Positions 14,778 through 24,775 are shown, counted from the stretch's first letter. The stretch is 64,000 nucleotides of DNA from Pedobacter glucosidilyticus (GCF_002483235.1 NZ_DLHN01000022.1:1-64000); one strand, 5' to 3'. The notes: generated by a model from the sequence alone, not told the origin. Translations and numbers: made by a program.

Positions 14778-17621
14778 CTATTTCTTTTCAGGTAGTAAAA
14801 TCATCCTTACAAAATTATTTTGGTTAAAGTACTTTGCAGCGCTAGCTTTGCTACTGCTTGTGGTTACCTGTTTTAAGGTATCTAAGTAACTAAGCACCTT
14901 TTTAGGGTCTTCTCCACTTGCATAAGCATTTTGTAAGTATCCCAACCAAAAACTATTATCTCTTAACTGAATTTCTAACTGTCTTCTTTCTTCTGCATTA
15001 AACTTTTGGATATCTTCTGCTGTGGCTCCGCTTTGTTTGAGTTTATTAACCTCATCAATGGCAGCAGCAATAAGTTTATCTACATTAGCAGTAGCGCAGC
15101 TAAAATTAATACTGATGGTGTATTTTTCTTTAGGCTCATCGTTATAGCTAATTCCAACCCTTGGGCTATACACGCCACTTTCTTTTTCTCTTAAACGCTC
15201 TGTTATTTTAATATCTAAAATAGCTTTTAATGCGTCTAATTGAAGGTTTTCTTCGTCAGAATAGTTATAATCTCCATGGTAAATTAAAGCTACAGTTGCT
15301 TTATCCTCTAAGCCTTTATAAACTTTTTTAGTGATATCACCTTTAAGGGGTTCTAAACCTAAATCTTTAAAATTCTCTTTGTTATTGTTAGCAGGTAAAC
15401 TACCTAAGTATTGCGCTAGCAGGGGCTTAACCTCCTCAACGTTAAAGTTCCCTACAAAAGTAAAGGTAAAATCGCCGGCATTTGCAAAGCGCTCTTTGTA
15501 GAAATTTAAAGCTTTATCAGCAGTAATCTGGTCTAGCTCGTTAATTTTGATAGCTTGTGCTCTTTTCTTGTAAGAATTCATTACCGCACTTAAAGTATCC
15601 TGATAAACAGCACTAGGTTGCGATTCGCGGTTTGCTAAAACCGCTTTCATTTCTTCTAACTGTGTTTTTAAAACTTTTTCGTCTTTTCTTGGAGCCGTAA
15701 AGTATAAATGGGTTAACTGTAAAGCTGTTTCAAAATCTTTTGGTGATGATGAGCCGCTTAAGCCTTCTCTGTAAGTACTAATAGACGGACTAACGCCAAC
15801 TACTTTTCCAGTTAATAATTTACCTAATTGACTTTCATCAAACTCGGCAATACCAGATGCGTTTACCAATTGGTCTGCCATTTCTGCCGAGCGGAAAATA
15901 TCATCGCTGGCTAAAGATGTACCTCCTTTACTGGTTGCAGCAAAAATGATTTGGTCGTTCTTAAAATCTGTAGGTTTTAAAACAACTTTAACCCCGTTAG
16001 ATAAGGTTAGCTCAGTTACATTTAGCTCAGCTATTTTCTTTTCAGAAGTAATGGTACCAGCCTTAGGTTTTTGAGCCATCAACGGTTTTGTAACCACTTG
16101 GTCTACATAAGGCTGTACATCTGCTCCGGCAGTTTTAATCCAATTAATATATTCGGTTTCAGATGGTAAATTGGCTTTTTCTTTTTCAGGAGCTTGTAAA
16201 ATGGCAATTAAATTTTCTTCGGTAAAGAAAGTAGCCGCCAGTTTATTTACATCCTCTAGGGTAATTTTATCCAGATTTTTCTTGTAGAAATTATAAGTAT
16301 AATCTACAGATGGTATAGCCTGCCCTTTTAAAAAGTTTTGAACGTAAAGCTGCACAAAGTTGGTAGATTTGGTTTTGTCTTTCTCTTTAAACTGTTTTTC
16401 TACCCCTGTCATGATATTGGTTTTCACCCTATCTAACTCTGTTTGGGTAAAACCAAATTTTTTCATTCTTACGTTTTCTGCTATTACGGCTTGTACCGCT
16501 GCTTTTAAGCCTGCTGCATCTTTAGAAACAGCAACGCTATTAAATGCGTCCAGATTTACCAAACCACCTTGGAAAGCACTATAACTACTTTGTGCAAAAA
16601 TAAAAGGTGCATTTCCTTTCTGTACTATCTCTGTTAAACGATTACCAAGCATGCTATTAATCATACTGGTTTTAATTTTGGTGATGAGTTGATCTTCTGT
16701 TGTTTCTACCACCTCGGGGTGTTTTACCGTAATAGCTGCAACGTTATAAGGAAACTCAGGATCGGTAATGATTTTTACTAAAGGTTCTTTGTTATCAGGA
16801 ATGCTAAACGCTTCTCTCTTTCTTTCATTCTCCGGATTTTTTAGCTCAGAGAAATTATCGATAATCAATTTTTCAACCTCGGCAACATCAAAATCTCCTA
16901 CAGCGATGATAGCCTGTAAGTTTGGACGATACCAATCTTTATAAAAAGCTTTAAGGGTTTCATACTTGAAAGATTGTAATACATCAATTTTACCTATGGG
17001 CAGGCGCTCAGCATATTTAGAATTCGCTAAGAGAACAGGTAACAATTGCTTGCTCATTCTTTCCTGAGCATTTTTACCACGCTGGCGATCTTCCTCAATA
17101 ATTACCCCACGTTCCTGGTCTATTTCTTTATCCTCAAAAGTTACATGCCCTGCCCAGTTGGCTAAAATATCAAAGCCTTTTTTAAATACTTCTACGCTAT
17201 CTGTTGGTAGCGGCAATTGATACACCGTTTGGTTAAAGCCTGTATAAGCATTTAAGTCTGCTCCAAACCTAACACCAGCTTTCTGCAAATAACTGATTAA
17301 CTCGTTTTTAGGAAAGTCTCTGGTGCCATTAAAGGCCATGTGTTCTGTAAAATGCGCTAAGCCCAGTTGATCGTCGTTTTCTAAGATAGAACCTACTTTA
17401 TTAACCAAATAAAGCTCTGCCCTATTTTTAGGCTCCACATTTTTTCTGATGTAATAAGTTAAGCCATTTGGTAATGTTTTAATGATGACATTACTGTCTG
17501 CCGGAATTGTTGCAGCAGCTGCAGCAGTGTCCTGCTTATGGTTGTCTCCTGCAACTTTAGGGCTACAGGCATAAACGGCCATACCCAAAGTTAGCGCAAT
17601 AGCATAGTGGTTAAATTTCAT
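14778..17621 (-). CDS. M16 family (pitrilysin/insulinase-like) zinc metallopeptidase, lipoprotein
   Basis: The 947-aa protein contains two M16 halves. The inverted zinc motif HFTEH is at His90-Glu93-His94, and the second half (from about residue 530) lacks it, as is usual. The N-terminus ends VYACS with Cys19, a lipobox, so it is probably membrane anchored in the periplasm. The family degrades peptides inside a clamshell chamber. The gene is monocistronic with a strong terminator, and divergent from the thiamine-linked receptor. Confidence 0.93.
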   Translation of the reverse strand: MKFNHYAIALTLGMAVYACSPKVAGDNHKQDTAAAAATIPADSNVIIKTLPNGLTYYIRKNVEPKNRAELYLVNKVGSILENDDQLGLAHFTEHMAFNGTRDFPKNELISYLQKAGVRFGADLNAYTGFNQTVYQLPLPTDSVEVFKKGFDILANWAGHVTFEDKEIDQERGVIIEEDRQRGKNAQERMSKQLLPVLLANSKYAERLPIGKIDVLQSFKYETLKAFYKDWYRPNLQAIIAVGDFDVAEVEKLIIDNFSELKNPENERKREAFSIPDNKEPLVKIITDPEFPYNVAAITVKHPEVVETTEDQLITKIKTSMINSMLGNRLTEIVQKGNAPFIFAQSSYSAFQGGLVNLDAFNSVAVSKDAAGLKAAVQAVIAENVRMKKFGFTQTELDRVKTNIMTGVEKQFKEKDKTKSTNFVQLYVQNFLKGQAIPSVDYTYNFYKKNLDKITLEDVNKLAATFFTEENLIAILQAPEKEKANLPSETEYINWIKTAGADVQPYVDQVVTKPLMAQKPKAGTITSEKKIAELNVTELTLSNGVKVVLKPTDFKNDQIIFAATSKGGTSLASDDIFRSAEMADQLVNASGIAEFDESQLGKLLTGKVVGVSPSISTYREGLSGSSSPKDFETALQLTHLYFTAPRKDEKVLKTQLEEMKAVLANRESQPSAVYQDTLSAVMNSYKKRAQAIKINELDQITADKALNFYKERFANAGDFTFTFVGNFNVEEVKPLLAQYLGSLPANNNKENFKDLGLEPLKGDITKKVYKGLEDKATVALIYHGDYNYSDEENLQLDALKAILDIKITERLREKESGVYSPRVGISYNDEPKEKYTISINFSCATANVDKLIAAAIDEVNKLKQSGATAEDIQKFNAEERRQLEIQLRDNSFWLGYLQNAYASGEDPKKVLSYLDTLKQVTTSSSKASAAKYFNQNNFVRMILLPEKK

Positions 17622-17692
17622 ACTTGTTAGTGTTGTTTTAAAGCTTTTGACTGCTAAATATAAGTTTTGTTACGCTTAATTGATGTAAACTT

Positions 17693-17722
17693 TTTGATGA
17701 TTATAAATAAGGTGTATATTTG
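17693..17722 (+). promoter_or_regulatory. Bacteroidota promoter for the TPP-regulated receptor
   Basis: TTTG (17693-17696) and TATATTTG (17715-17722) are 18 bp apart, an exact match to the TTTG / TAnnTTTG consensus. The riboswitch starts about 8 bp downstream. Confidence 0.8.
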
Positions 17723-17729
17723 CACCATC

Positions 17730-17870
17730 ATTAGGGGTGCCTTGTATTGCTAAAATGATAAGCAAACACAAATACAGGCTGAGATTATACCCATTAGATT
17801 GGCAAAAAGGCATGCACCTTTAACCTTTCTAAGCACCTGATCCGGATAATGCCGGCGTAGGGAATAGGTA
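17730..17870 (+). promoter_or_regulatory. TPP riboswitch (THI box)
   Basis: Conserved elements are in order: AGGGGTGCC at 17733, GGCTGAGATTATACCC at about 17778-17793, and ACCTGATCCGGATAATGCCG followed by GCGTAGGGA at about 17836-17863. An extended P3-like insertion lies between. It binds thiamine pyrophosphate and should repress the receptor gene when thiamine is plentiful. Expression platform is not obvious; the leader to the start is about 70 nt. Confidence 0.95.
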
Positions 17871-17937
17871 AAACAATAATTTTTTTTGAGTAGTGTAGCC
17901 CCTAGCTGCTTTTGTTTAATTTTTTAATTCTATAACA

Positions 17938-20412
17938 TTGAGAAAATTTACATTAACAGTGCTTATGGCACTTGCTGCTCCGTTATGGTTGCTGGCACAA
18001 AACACCATTTTAAAAGGTAAAATAACTGATGCCGCTACAAAAGAAGCTATGGCCGGTGCTACCGTTACTTTGTTAGATTACAATTTACAAACGCAAACAG
18101 ATGCCACAGGGCGTTTTTATTTCAACAAGTTAAGAAACGGTAATTACCAAATTCAAATCACTTTTTTAGGTTTCAAACCTTTGGTTAAAAACATCAGTAT
18201 CAATGGAGAAACACAAGTTGATTTAGCTTTAGAAAAAGCTTTGTTTTTGGCTGATGAGGTTATTGTAAGTGCTACCAGAGCATCGGCAAACTCGGCAACT
18301 ACGTACAAAAATTTAAGTAAAGCCGATATCGAGAAAAATAATTTAGGGCAAGATTTACCTTTCTTGCTAAACCAAACACCATCGGTAGTAGTTACTTCTG
18401 ATGCAGGTGCCGGTATTGGTTACACAGGTATCCGTATTCGTGGTTCTGATGCTACACGTATCAATGTAACCATCAACGGTATTCCTTATAATGATACCGA
18501 AAGTCAGGGTACTTTTTGGGTTAACCTACCAGATTTTGCTTCATCGGTTGATAATATCCAAATACAAAGAGGTGTAGGAACATCTACCAACGGAGCAGGT
18601 GCTTTTGGAGCAAGCTTAAACATCCAAACTTCTACCCGTAATGATTCGGCTTTTGCTGAGGTTAACAACTCAATAGGTTCTTTTGGGACCATTAAAAATA
18701 CATTAAAAATAGGAACAGGCCTTATCAATGGTAAGTTTAGTATTGATGGCAGATTATCCAGAATCAAATCTGATGGGTTTATAGACAGGGCATTTTCTAA
18801 TTTAAAATCTTTCTATGTATCTGGTGCTTATTATGGTAAATCAAGCATTTTAAGAGCCAATGTGTTTTCTGGTGCCGAGCAAACTTATCAATCCTGGACG
18901 GGAGTACCCGAGGCTAAATTGAGGGGAAGCCAGGCAGACTTATTAACGCATTATTTTAATAATTTAGGTTCTGCTTATTTTACCCAACAAGATTCTTTAA
19001 ACCTTTTCAATTCAAATCCACGCAAGTATAATAGCTATTTATACGACAATCAGACTGATAATTATCAGCAAGACCATTATCAATTGCTATATGCCAAAGA
19101 AATAAATAGCCAGTTATCTTTTAATGGCGCTTTACATTATACCCGTGGCAGAGGCTATTACGAAGAGTATAAAAATCAAGAAGATTTTGAAGATTATGGC
19201 TTCGCACCTTTCGTGATTGGCGCAGAAACTATCGATAAAACCGATTTAATAAGACGCCGTTGGCTGGATAATGATTTTTACGGATTAACCTATTCTTTAA
19301 ATTATAAGCCAAGTAAAGCCTTAGATTTTACTTTGGGCGGTGCTTATAACGAATACAAAGGAGCGCATTTTGGTGAAGTTATCTGGGCCAGATTTGCCCA
19401 GTTAGACAATAACAAACAACGTTATTATGATAACGATGCTACAAAAACAGATTTTAACGTTTTTGGTAAAGCAACTTATACCTTAAACAACCTTAGTATT
19501 TATACCGATTTACAGTACAGAAGCGTAGATTACTCTTTCTTAGGTTTTAACAATGCTGGTGATAATGTTCAGCAAAGGGATATCCTAAACTTTTTCAATC
19601 CAAAGTTTGGTTTAACGTACCAGATTGATAAAATCAGTAATGTTTATGCTTCTTTTGCTAGGGCTAATAAAGAACCTAATAGAGATGATTATACAGAATC
19701 TTCACCAGGTAGCAGACCATTAGCAGAAAGATTGGATAACGTAGAAGTAGGCTATCGTTACCTTAGAAAAAATGTAACAGCAGGTTTTAACCTTTACGGG
19801 ATGTTTTACAAAGACCAATTGATTTTAACGGGCGAGGTTAATGATGTTGGTGCTTATGTAAGAGATAATGTGGATAGAAGCTACCGTATAGGTGCCGAGT
19901 TTGATGCTAAGTGGCAAATTTTTAATCAGCTGAGTTGGGCGGCTACTGCTACTTTAAGCCAAAACAGAATAAAAAGGTTTAGCGAGTTTTTTGATATTTA
20001 TGATGCTAATTTTGATTTTATAGGACAAGCAGAAAACCAATACACCAATACGGATATTGCCTTTTCGCCTTCTTTTATTGCCTCTAATGAGTTTGCTTAT
20101 AAGCCTATTAAAGCTTTGGAAATAGCTTTATTAACCAAATATGTTAGCGACCAGTATTTAGATAATACCAGCAATAACGCTCGTAAATTAGATGCGTTTT
20201 TTGTTAACGATTTAAGACTGAGTCATAACCTTAAATTTAGAGGTGTTAAAAATGTGAACTTAAGCTTATTGGTGAATAATATCTTTAATGAAAAGTATGA
20301 AAGTAATGGATATACTTTTGGCTATATTTATGATAATAACCTCATCACAGAAAATTATTATTACCCACAAGCAGGAACTAATTTTCTGCTAAGCTTAAGT
20401 GCCAAGTTTTAA
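17938..20412 (+). CDS. TonB-dependent outer-membrane receptor, probable thiamine (or precursor) uptake
   Basis: The 824-aa protein has a signal peptide (ending WLLAQ), a CarboxypepD_reg domain (about 22-100), a plug (about 115-235, with GIRIRGSDATRINVTINGIP) and a 22-strand type barrel ending LLSLSAKF. A TPP riboswitch directly upstream ties it to thiamine. Riboswitch-linked TonB receptors in Bacteroidota are predicted thiamine transporters; substrate is inferred from that. The start is a TTG right after an in-frame TAA. No thiamine synthesis or inner-membrane transporter gene is adjacent. Confidence 0.92.
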   Translation: MRKFTLTVLMALAAPLWLLAQNTILKGKITDAATKEAMAGATVTLLDYNLQTQTDATGRFYFNKLRNGNYQIQITFLGFKPLVKNISINGETQVDLALEKALFLADEVIVSATRASANSATTYKNLSKADIEKNNLGQDLPFLLNQTPSVVVTSDAGAGIGYTGIRIRGSDATRINVTINGIPYNDTESQGTFWVNLPDFASSVDNIQIQRGVGTSTNGAGAFGASLNIQTSTRNDSAFAEVNNSIGSFGTIKNTLKIGTGLINGKFSIDGRLSRIKSDGFIDRAFSNLKSFYVSGAYYGKSSILRANVFSGAEQTYQSWTGVPEAKLRGSQADLLTHYFNNLGSAYFTQQDSLNLFNSNPRKYNSYLYDNQTDNYQQDHYQLLYAKEINSQLSFNGALHYTRGRGYYEEYKNQEDFEDYGFAPFVIGAETIDKTDLIRRRWLDNDFYGLTYSLNYKPSKALDFTLGGAYNEYKGAHFGEVIWARFAQLDNNKQRYYDNDATKTDFNVFGKATYTLNNLSIYTDLQYRSVDYSFLGFNNAGDNVQQRDILNFFNPKFGLTYQIDKISNVYASFARANKEPNRDDYTESSPGSRPLAERLDNVEVGYRYLRKNVTAGFNLYGMFYKDQLILTGEVNDVGAYVRDNVDRSYRIGAEFDAKWQIFNQLSWAATATLSQNRIKRFSEFFDIYDANFDFIGQAENQYTNTDIAFSPSFIASNEFAYKPIKALEIALLTKYVSDQYLDNTSNNARKLDAFFVNDLRLSHNLKFRGVKNVNLSLLVNNIFNEKYESNGYTFGYIYDNNLITENYYYPQAGTNFLLSLSAKF

Positions 20413-20430
20413 AATATTTTCTTGATTACG

Positions 20431-20468
20431 AAAAAGCTGCTTCAAGTATTTTTTTGAGGCAGCTTTTT
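20431..20468. terminator. bidirectional intrinsic terminator
   Basis: AAAAAGCTGCTTCAA (20431-20445) pairs with TTGAGGCAGCTTTTT (20454-20468), one G-U, between two convergent genes. Confidence 0.88.
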
Positions 20469-20491
20469 TATTTATTTGCTTCTTTAAGAAC

Positions 20492-21769
20492 TTATTTGAT
20501 AAAGATACCTTGCATGTTTACCCCAATGCTGTAAGGATTTAGATAGGTATCCAAAATAATAGTCATTTCTTTTTTAGTAACGTAATTCTCGGGTTTAAAA
20601 TCACTCGCTAGCTCATATTTCATTTTCCAGTTGCTACTTAACTCCCTATTCATATCATAAATTTCTCTTCCGGTGATAAAACTGATTAAAGAAACAGCAT
20701 CTTTTAAGGTAAGTTCCTGAATAGGATTTTCTATAAACCAAATTCTAGAGCGGGGGTGTAGCTCGGATAAGATGGTCTTAATATCCTCTGGTTTTACATG
20801 TTCATCCGGATTAAATTTCCCTTTAACAAAATCATGCTTCATCATATCTGTAGCAATAATTTTTTGTACTGCTGCCCAAGCATACTCGGTAGGGTTTACA
20901 TCTAAAACCGGATAAAGTAAACCCTTATAAACAAAAACCTCATTTTGTGTAGTTCTTACATTTGCCTTTGCCGTAGGCACATCAAAAAATGGCCCATACG
21001 CTGCTAAAGCACCCGCCAGTTGACCAATGTTTACCCAAGTAGCAATATTTTTAAAATCATCTGCCTGCCAACCTATCAAACCAGCTTGTGGCGAAACAAA
21101 AAGCAGGTTATCAAGCTCGGCACTGATAAATACACCCATAGGGAAATAATGTAACATGGTGCTATCTTTGCCATAACCTGTTGCTCCGCTACTTCTATAA
21201 AGTTTTAAAACTTGTTCATAAGGTTTTTCACGTTCTATTGGGGTATATTTACATATGGTTTTAATATGACCATCATTTAATTTTATAATACCGGCTTTTA
21301 ACACTGGTGATTGTTGCGCATCAAAAAAAGCATCTACCAATACATCAGCTTTTATTTTTTCTATTTTACTTCCATTTTTTTGGATGCTCACCTCCCAGGA
21401 TTTCCCTTTTTTAACAATATTTACCACTTGAGTTTCTTTAAAATAGCGCAAATTATTGACTTTGCTAACGATGCCTTCCAGCGCTATACGAGGGTCGGTT
21501 TGTAAAGAATCTAGTTTTTTGGTGTAAGCATCTTTCCACTCTTTCCAGATACCAAAATTAAAAGCCGGCACATCCATACTAGGCGCAATAGCACCAATAC
21601 TAAAGTTATTAGGCTCTACCAGTATAACTTTTACACCACTTCTGGCTGCTTGTATAGCGGTAGCTGTACCAGAAGCACTGGCCCCTAGTACTAAAACATC
21701 GGTTTTATACTGTGCTAAAACCTGACTAGTTAAAAATGTTAATATAAAGAAGGTAAGTTTTTTTAGCAT
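20492..21769 (-). CDS. secreted FAD-dependent oxidoreductase
   Basis: The 425-aa protein has a signal peptide (ending SQVLAQ) and a Rossmann FAD motif LVLGASASGTATAIQAA (about 26-42) with the acidic end of beta-2 in VILVEP. It belongs to the FAD-dependent oxidoreductase group of Bacteroidota with an SLH-like tail (PENYVTKKEMTIILDTYLNP near the end). Export of a FAD enzyme implies folding in the periplasm. Substrate is unknown. It converges on the TonB receptor and is divergent from lpxH. Confidence 0.8.
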   Translation of the reverse strand: MLKKLTFFILTFLTSQVLAQYKTDVLVLGASASGTATAIQAARSGVKVILVEPNNFSIGAIAPSMDVPAFNFGIWKEWKDAYTKKLDSLQTDPRIALEGIVSKVNNLRYFKETQVVNIVKKGKSWEVSIQKNGSKIEKIKADVLVDAFFDAQQSPVLKAGIIKLNDGHIKTICKYTPIEREKPYEQVLKLYRSSGATGYGKDSTMLHYFPMGVFISAELDNLLFVSPQAGLIGWQADDFKNIATWVNIGQLAGALAAYGPFFDVPTAKANVRTTQNEVFVYKGLLYPVLDVNPTEYAWAAVQKIIATDMMKHDFVKGKFNPDEHVKPEDIKTILSELHPRSRIWFIENPIQELTLKDAVSLISFITGREIYDMNRELSSNWKMKYELASDFKPENYVTKKEMTIILDTYLNPYSIGVNMQGIFIK

Positions 21770-21896
21770 AAAATGATAACGAAGATTTAACTGTTAAAGT
21801 TTGTTTGTTAAAGCTATAAAAATTATTGTAAGCCTGCAGCTTTTAAGTTGCGTGGCTAAAGGTTTAATATAATTTGATATTTTTAACCTTTGATAT

Positions 21897-22670
21897 ATGG
21901 AAACCCAAAAATCTAAACTTTATTTTGCTTCTGATTTTCATTTAGGAGCACCTAACTATGCCTCTAGCCGAGAACGTGAAGCATGGATAGTAAGCTGGCT
22001 AGACCACATCAAACACGATGCTGCGGAATTATTTTTAATGGGTGATATTTTTGATTTTTGGTTTGAATATGCTACTGCCGTTCCTAAAGGATTTATCAGG
22101 TTACAAGGTAAGCTTGCCGAGTTAAGCGATGCCGGCACTAAAATATACTTTTTTAAAGGCAACCACGATATGTGGGTATTTGATTATTTTAAGAAAGAAT
22201 TTGGCATGGAAATCATTAACGATGAGCTTTTGATAGAACGCCATGGTAAAAAGTTTTTATTACACCATGGAGATGGTCTAGGCCCTGGTGACGCATCCTA
22301 CAAGTTTTTAAAGAAAATTTTTAGAAGTGAATTATGCCAATGGCTTTTTGCCCGTTTGCATCCTAACTTAGGCATTGGTATTGCCAATTACTGGAGTAGC
22401 AAAAGCAGGTTAGCCTCTTACAAAAAAGAAGGCGATATTACCCAGCAGTATGAAGAAACTTTTATCAAGAGTTTTTATAAACAACTTAAGCATGATTATG
22501 GTAATTTCGACCATTTAGTTATGGGGCACAGGCATTTTCCTACACAGTTTAAATTGGATGAGGAAACCCTGTATACCAATTTGGGCGAATGGGTAAATTA
22601 TTCTTATTACGCTGTTTTTGACGGTATAGAACTTAAATTGCTTGATTGGAATAAGCATCATGAAAAATAA
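21897..22670 (+). CDS. lpxH: UDP-2,3-diacylglucosamine diphosphatase
   Basis: A 257-aa calcineurin-like metallophosphatase. The five metal motifs are seen: DFHLG (13-17), GDIFDFW (about 49), GNHDMW (about 86), HHGDG (about 121) and GHRHF (about 205). It hydrolyses UDP-2,3-diacylglucosamine to lipid X in lipid A synthesis at the inner membrane. Bacteroidota carry LpxH-type enzymes rather than LpxI. The next gene overlaps it by 11 bp. Confidence 0.9.
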   Translation: METQKSKLYFASDFHLGAPNYASSREREAWIVSWLDHIKHDAAELFLMGDIFDFWFEYATAVPKGFIRLQGKLAELSDAGTKIYFFKGNHDMWVFDYFKKEFGMEIINDELLIERHGKKFLLHHGDGLGPGDASYKFLKKIFRSELCQWLFARLHPNLGIGIANYWSSKSRLASYKKEGDITQQYEETFIKSFYKQLKHDYGNFDHLVMGHRHFPTQFKLDEETLYTNLGEWVNYSYYAVFDGIELKLLDWNKHHEK

Positions 22671-23478
22671 AAGTCTTTTAAAACTACTGTTACTTTGTTG
22701 CTGTATTTTGATACTGACATGGAAAAGTAATGCCCAAAGTTTTAAACTGATTAAGCAGATTGATACCCTTGCTAAAATAGCCCGGGTTGATAATTTGGGA
22801 AACTTATTCTTGGTTACGCCTGCTAATGAGCTTATGAAGTTTAACCCTGATGGTAAGTTTTTATGGAATTATACCAACAATAGCTTTGGCGATATAGACC
22901 AAATTGATATTACAGACCCTTTAAGGGTGATTTTATATTATCAGGCTTACCAACAAGTTGTGGTACTGAACAATAACTTAAGTGAGATTAGCAGTTATTC
23001 TTTTAATAATAACCCCAACCAGCAGATTGCACTGGTAGCATCAGCTAATAACAATGGTTTCTGGATTTACGACCAATTGAACCGCGAGCTTAAAAAACTG
23101 AGTAATAATTTTATAGATGAGCTTAAAAGTGGCAATATTTACCAGAGAAATGGTTTTGATATGAATGCTGTTTTTATGCTGAGTACAGACTTATATGTGT
23201 TTATTAACGATGCTGGCGAAGGTATCAGGATATTTGACAGGTTTGGTAATTACTACAAAACCGCTGTTATTAATCCTGTTAGAGCTTTTGAGGTAGAGGG
23301 CGATGAACTGATTTACCAGCAAGACCATAAGCTATGGCGTTACAACTTCATGACTTTTAAAAAGGAAGAAATAAAACTACCGCTTACAAAACCTGGTAGT
23401 ACTTTTAGCTACCGCTTAAAGCGACTCTTCATATTAAATGAAAAAGGCTTAACTTTGTGGGCTTTAAATGCTAACTGA
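22660..23478 (+). CDS. secreted beta-propeller-like protein, function unknown
   Basis: From the ATG at 22660 the product is 272 aa, with a signal peptide (KSLLKLLLLCCCILIL ... NAQS). The body has repeated short strands with LMKFNPDGKFLWNY, GNLFLVTPANEL and IRIFDRFGNYYKT, like NHL or TolB-type propellers. No exact family is recognised. The start overlaps lpxH by 11 bp, so translation is probably coupled. Confidence 0.8.
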   Translation: MKNKSLLKLLLLCCCILILTWKSNAQSFKLIKQIDTLAKIARVDNLGNLFLVTPANELMKFNPDGKFLWNYTNNSFGDIDQIDITDPLRVILYYQAYQQVVVLNNNLSEISSYSFNNNPNQQIALVASANNNGFWIYDQLNRELKKLSNNFIDELKSGNIYQRNGFDMNAVFMLSTDLYVFINDAGEGIRIFDRFGNYYKTAVINPVRAFEVEGDELIYQQDHKLWRYNFMTFKKEEIKLPLTKPGSTFSYRLKRLFILNEKGLTLWALNAN

Positions 23479-23504
23479 GTTTAATGCATTGTTTTGCGTT
23501 AACT

Positions 23505-23590
23505 AAACCGGATAGCAGCGGAAACCCCACAGTGTGTGTTGGGTTTAGCGCCTTGGAAAAACGAGGAGTTGCAGCGTATAGCCGGACTAC
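23505..23590 (+). ncRNA. candidate structured RNA, Flavo-1-like motif
   Basis: A G+C-rich island in an AT-rich gap. CCGGATAGCAGCGGAAA at 23508 and GCAGCGTATAGCCGG at about 23571-23585 face each other as outer helix (CCGG/CCGG) and conserved internal loop; AAACCC and GGGTTT form an inner hairpin. The pattern GGATAGCAGCGGAAA ... GCAGCGTATAGCCGG recurs, to my knowledge, between genes in Bacteroidota and resembles the Flavo-1 motif. Assignment is from memory and not certain. It lies 40 nt before the prfA start. Confidence 0.5.
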
Positions 23591-23628
23591 CCAGACCCAA
23601 GTATTACAGGATTTGATTTTCAAAAAAA

Positions 23629-24702
23629 ATGTTAGATAAATTAGAAGCTATAAAACTCCGCCGAGATGATGTGGAGCGGGAATTAACCAACCCAGAGGTT
23701 ACGCAAGACATGAAACGTTTTGCACAGCTGAACCGTGAGTATAAGGAGTTGGGTTTGATTGTGGATGAGTATTATAAGTACAAAAATGTAATCAGTAATA
23801 TTGATGCTAACCGCGATATTTTAGCGAACGAGAAAGACCAGGAGTTGCGTGAGATGGCCAAAGAAGAGCTAGATACTTTGGTGCCTTTAAAGGATGAAAT
23901 GGAGGCTAAAATTAGGTTGATGCTAGTGCCTAAAGACCCAGGAGATGAAAAAGATGCCATTGTAGAGATTAGAGGTGGTACTGGTGGTGATGAGGCTGCA
24001 ATTTTTGCTGGCGATTTATACCGTATGTATACCCGTTATTGCGAAGGCAGGGGCTGGCGTACCGAAACTTTAGAGGTTACAGAGGGCACCAATGGAGGTT
24101 ACAAAGAGGTCATTTTTAAAGTTATTGGTGAGGATGTTTACGGAATTTTAAAATACGAATCTGGTGTGCACCGGGTGCAACGCGTTCCAGATACAGAAAC
24201 CCAGGGAAGGGTACATACTTCTGCCGCATCAGTAGCGGTGTTGCCAGAAGCTGAAGAGGTTGATGTGGAAATTAACCCTGCGGATGTGGAATTACAAACA
24301 TCAAGATCTGGTGGTGCTGGTGGACAAAATGTAAACAAGGTGGAAACAAAAGTACAGCTAACACACAAGCCATCGGGTATTGTGGTGGTTTGCCAGATAG
24401 AGCGTTCGCAATTGGGTAACCGTATTAGAGCTATGGAAATGCTGAGGAGTAAATTGTACGAGCGTGAGTTGGCTAAACATAATGAAGCTATTGCCAGCAC
24501 ACGTAAAACTATGGTATCAACCGGAGACCGATCTGCCAAAATACGTACTTATAACTACCCTCAAGGGCGTGTTACGGAGCATAGAATAGGTTTAACTTTA
24601 TATAATTTACCAGCTATTATGGATGGTGATATACAGGAAATACTTGATGCTCTGCAATTTGCAGAAAATGCTGAAAAACTGAAAGAGGGCTCTATTGCAT
24701 AA
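23629..24702 (+). CDS. prfA: peptide chain release factor 1
   Basis: A 357-aa class I release factor. The catalytic GGQ is at 231-233 (SGGAGGQNVNKVET). The codon-recognition tripeptide is P-D-T at 187-189 in RVPDTETQG, the PxT type of RF1 (UAA/UAG), not the SPF of RF2. It acts in the ribosomal A site. Length is normal. Confidence 0.97.
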   Translation: MLDKLEAIKLRRDDVERELTNPEVTQDMKRFAQLNREYKELGLIVDEYYKYKNVISNIDANRDILANEKDQELREMAKEELDTLVPLKDEMEAKIRLMLVPKDPGDEKDAIVEIRGGTGGDEAAIFAGDLYRMYTRYCEGRGWRTETLEVTEGTNGGYKEVIFKVIGEDVYGILKYESGVHRVQRVPDTETQGRVHTSAASVAVLPEAEEVDVEINPADVELQTSRSGGAGGQNVNKVETKVQLTHKPSGIVVVCQIERSQLGNRIRAMEMLRSKLYERELAKHNEAIASTRKTMVSTGDRSAKIRTYNYPQGRVTEHRIGLTLYNLPAIMDGDIQEILDALQFAENAEKLKEGSIA

Positions 24703-24716
24703 ATTTAAAAAAAGAT

Positions 24717-24746
24717 TTTGCACTTCAATAGAAATATCTATATTTG
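24717..24746 (+). promoter_or_regulatory. promoter for tRNA-Asp
   Basis: TTTG (24717-24720) and TATATTTG (24739-24746) with 18 bp between, the same layout as the TPP-receptor promoter. Mature tRNA begins 30 nt further on. Confidence 0.8.
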
Positions 24747-24775
24747 CACTCCCGAACGATAAGAACGGGAAAAAC

